Source: Bodo saltans
Taxonomy: Eukaryota; Euglenozoa; Kinetoplastea; Eubodonida; Bodonidae
Assembly: GCA_001460835.1 (NCBI GenBank)
Contig: CYKH01001815.1
Location: 22,324 to 86,323, forward strand
DNA length: 64,000 bases
Reading direction: 5' to 3'
Shown: positions 63,736 through 64,000 of the stretch, piece after piece
How positions within the stretch are numbered: the first letter of the stretch is position 1
Layout: every line of letters starts with the position of its first letter
Position numbers and translations under genes: made by a program
Notes under the pieces: generated by a model
What the model saw: the letters and a program-made list of their open reading frames with translations, nothing else
What the model was told of the DNA's origin: nothing
Databases searched by the model: none

Positions 63736-64000
63736 ATGACCCAACTTCCCTACACGCACCTGACGCATGAGCAGGCCACCGTACGCTACGGCCTCGACCC
63801 TGACCGTAACCTCTTCAAGACCACCACCCCGCAAGTATGTGCGGCGGAAAACCTCTACGACAAGAAAGAGGAAATTCGCCAGTACGTGCACGCCACGATG
63901 GAGGTGTACGAGAAGGTGTTCGAGTGCCTGAACAGCACGGAGTCGTTCCTGATCCAGCCTGTGCACAAGCTGCGCCACCCGCTGATCTTCTACTACGGCG
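63736..64000 (+). CDS. ovoA: Second ovothiol synthase (OvoA) gene, 3' end cut by window edge
   Basis: The first 88 codons of a tandem copy of OvoA, open to the last base. The ATG at 63736 and the first residues MTQLPYTHLTHEQATVRYG match the first copy closely. One block differs strongly: after TPQVC this copy reads AAENLYDKKEE where the first reads CGEQFQKKEE, one residue longer. After that block the next 120 bases carry only one base change (AAA to AAG). The window ends just before the first predicted iron-binding His. It should be a full gene continuing past the window; whether it has the same active site cannot be seen. Confidence 0.95.
   Translation, partial: MTQLPYTHLTHEQATVRYGLDPDRNLFKTTTPQVCAAENLYDKKEEIRQYVHATMEVYEKVFECLNSTESFLIQPVHKLRHPLIFYYG

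Overview
This window looks like a nuclear chromosome segment from a kinetoplastid flagellate, most likely a free-living bodonid such as Bodo saltans. All 30 supported genes lie on the + strand. No intron is needed to keep any frame open. Most starts are preceded by a pyrimidine tract, an AG and a short A-rich leader, which is the layout expected of a polycistronic unit processed by trans-splicing and polyadenylation. Several products fit a kinetoplastid: ovothiol synthase, a promastigote-surface-antigen-type LRR protein, RPB6, and duplicated PP1-type phosphatases. The species call is an inference from gene content and layout.

Layout. 1-10.5 kb: the 3' part of a giant membrane protein with about ten degenerate LC-motif repeats, a PP1 phosphatase, and two small genes (a COMM-domain-like protein and a Pcc1-like KEOPS subunit). 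10.6-20.3 kb: a MORN/coiled-coil gene split by a frameshift, elongation factor 1-beta, a polycystin-2-type channel and a second PP1. 20.6-33.4 kb: ribosomal protein uL13, a CCCH zinc-finger protein, a probable mitochondrial protein, RPB6, a coiled-coil protein, a small membrane protein, an EF-hand-like protein and the mitochondrial trifunctional enzyme alpha subunit. 33.7-51.2 kb: a surface LRR protein, an Ariadne-type RBR ubiquitin ligase, a 2168-residue protein with a split discoidin (F5/8C) domain, an OTU deubiquitinase with several zinc fingers, a secreted histidine acid phosphatase and tRNA isopentenyltransferase. 51.3-64 kb: signal peptide peptidase, a frameshifted small gene resembling the LETM1 C-terminus, LETM1, an ABCG-type protein with a ruined ATPase site, a tail-anchored-type protein, a serine-rich protein, and two tandem ovothiol synthase (OvoA) genes, the second cut by the window end.

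Most neighbours are not functionally related, as expected in kinetoplastid units. Possible functional links are the polycystin-1-like membrane region of the first gene with the polycystin-2-type channel, the LETM1-like gene next to LETM1, and the OvoA tandem pair. No tRNA, rRNA, transposon or CRISPR array was recognised. The least explained items are the repeat architecture of the first gene, the pseudo-ABC transporter, the two single-base frameshifts that each break an otherwise coherent protein, and a long imperfect hairpin between the OvoA copies.
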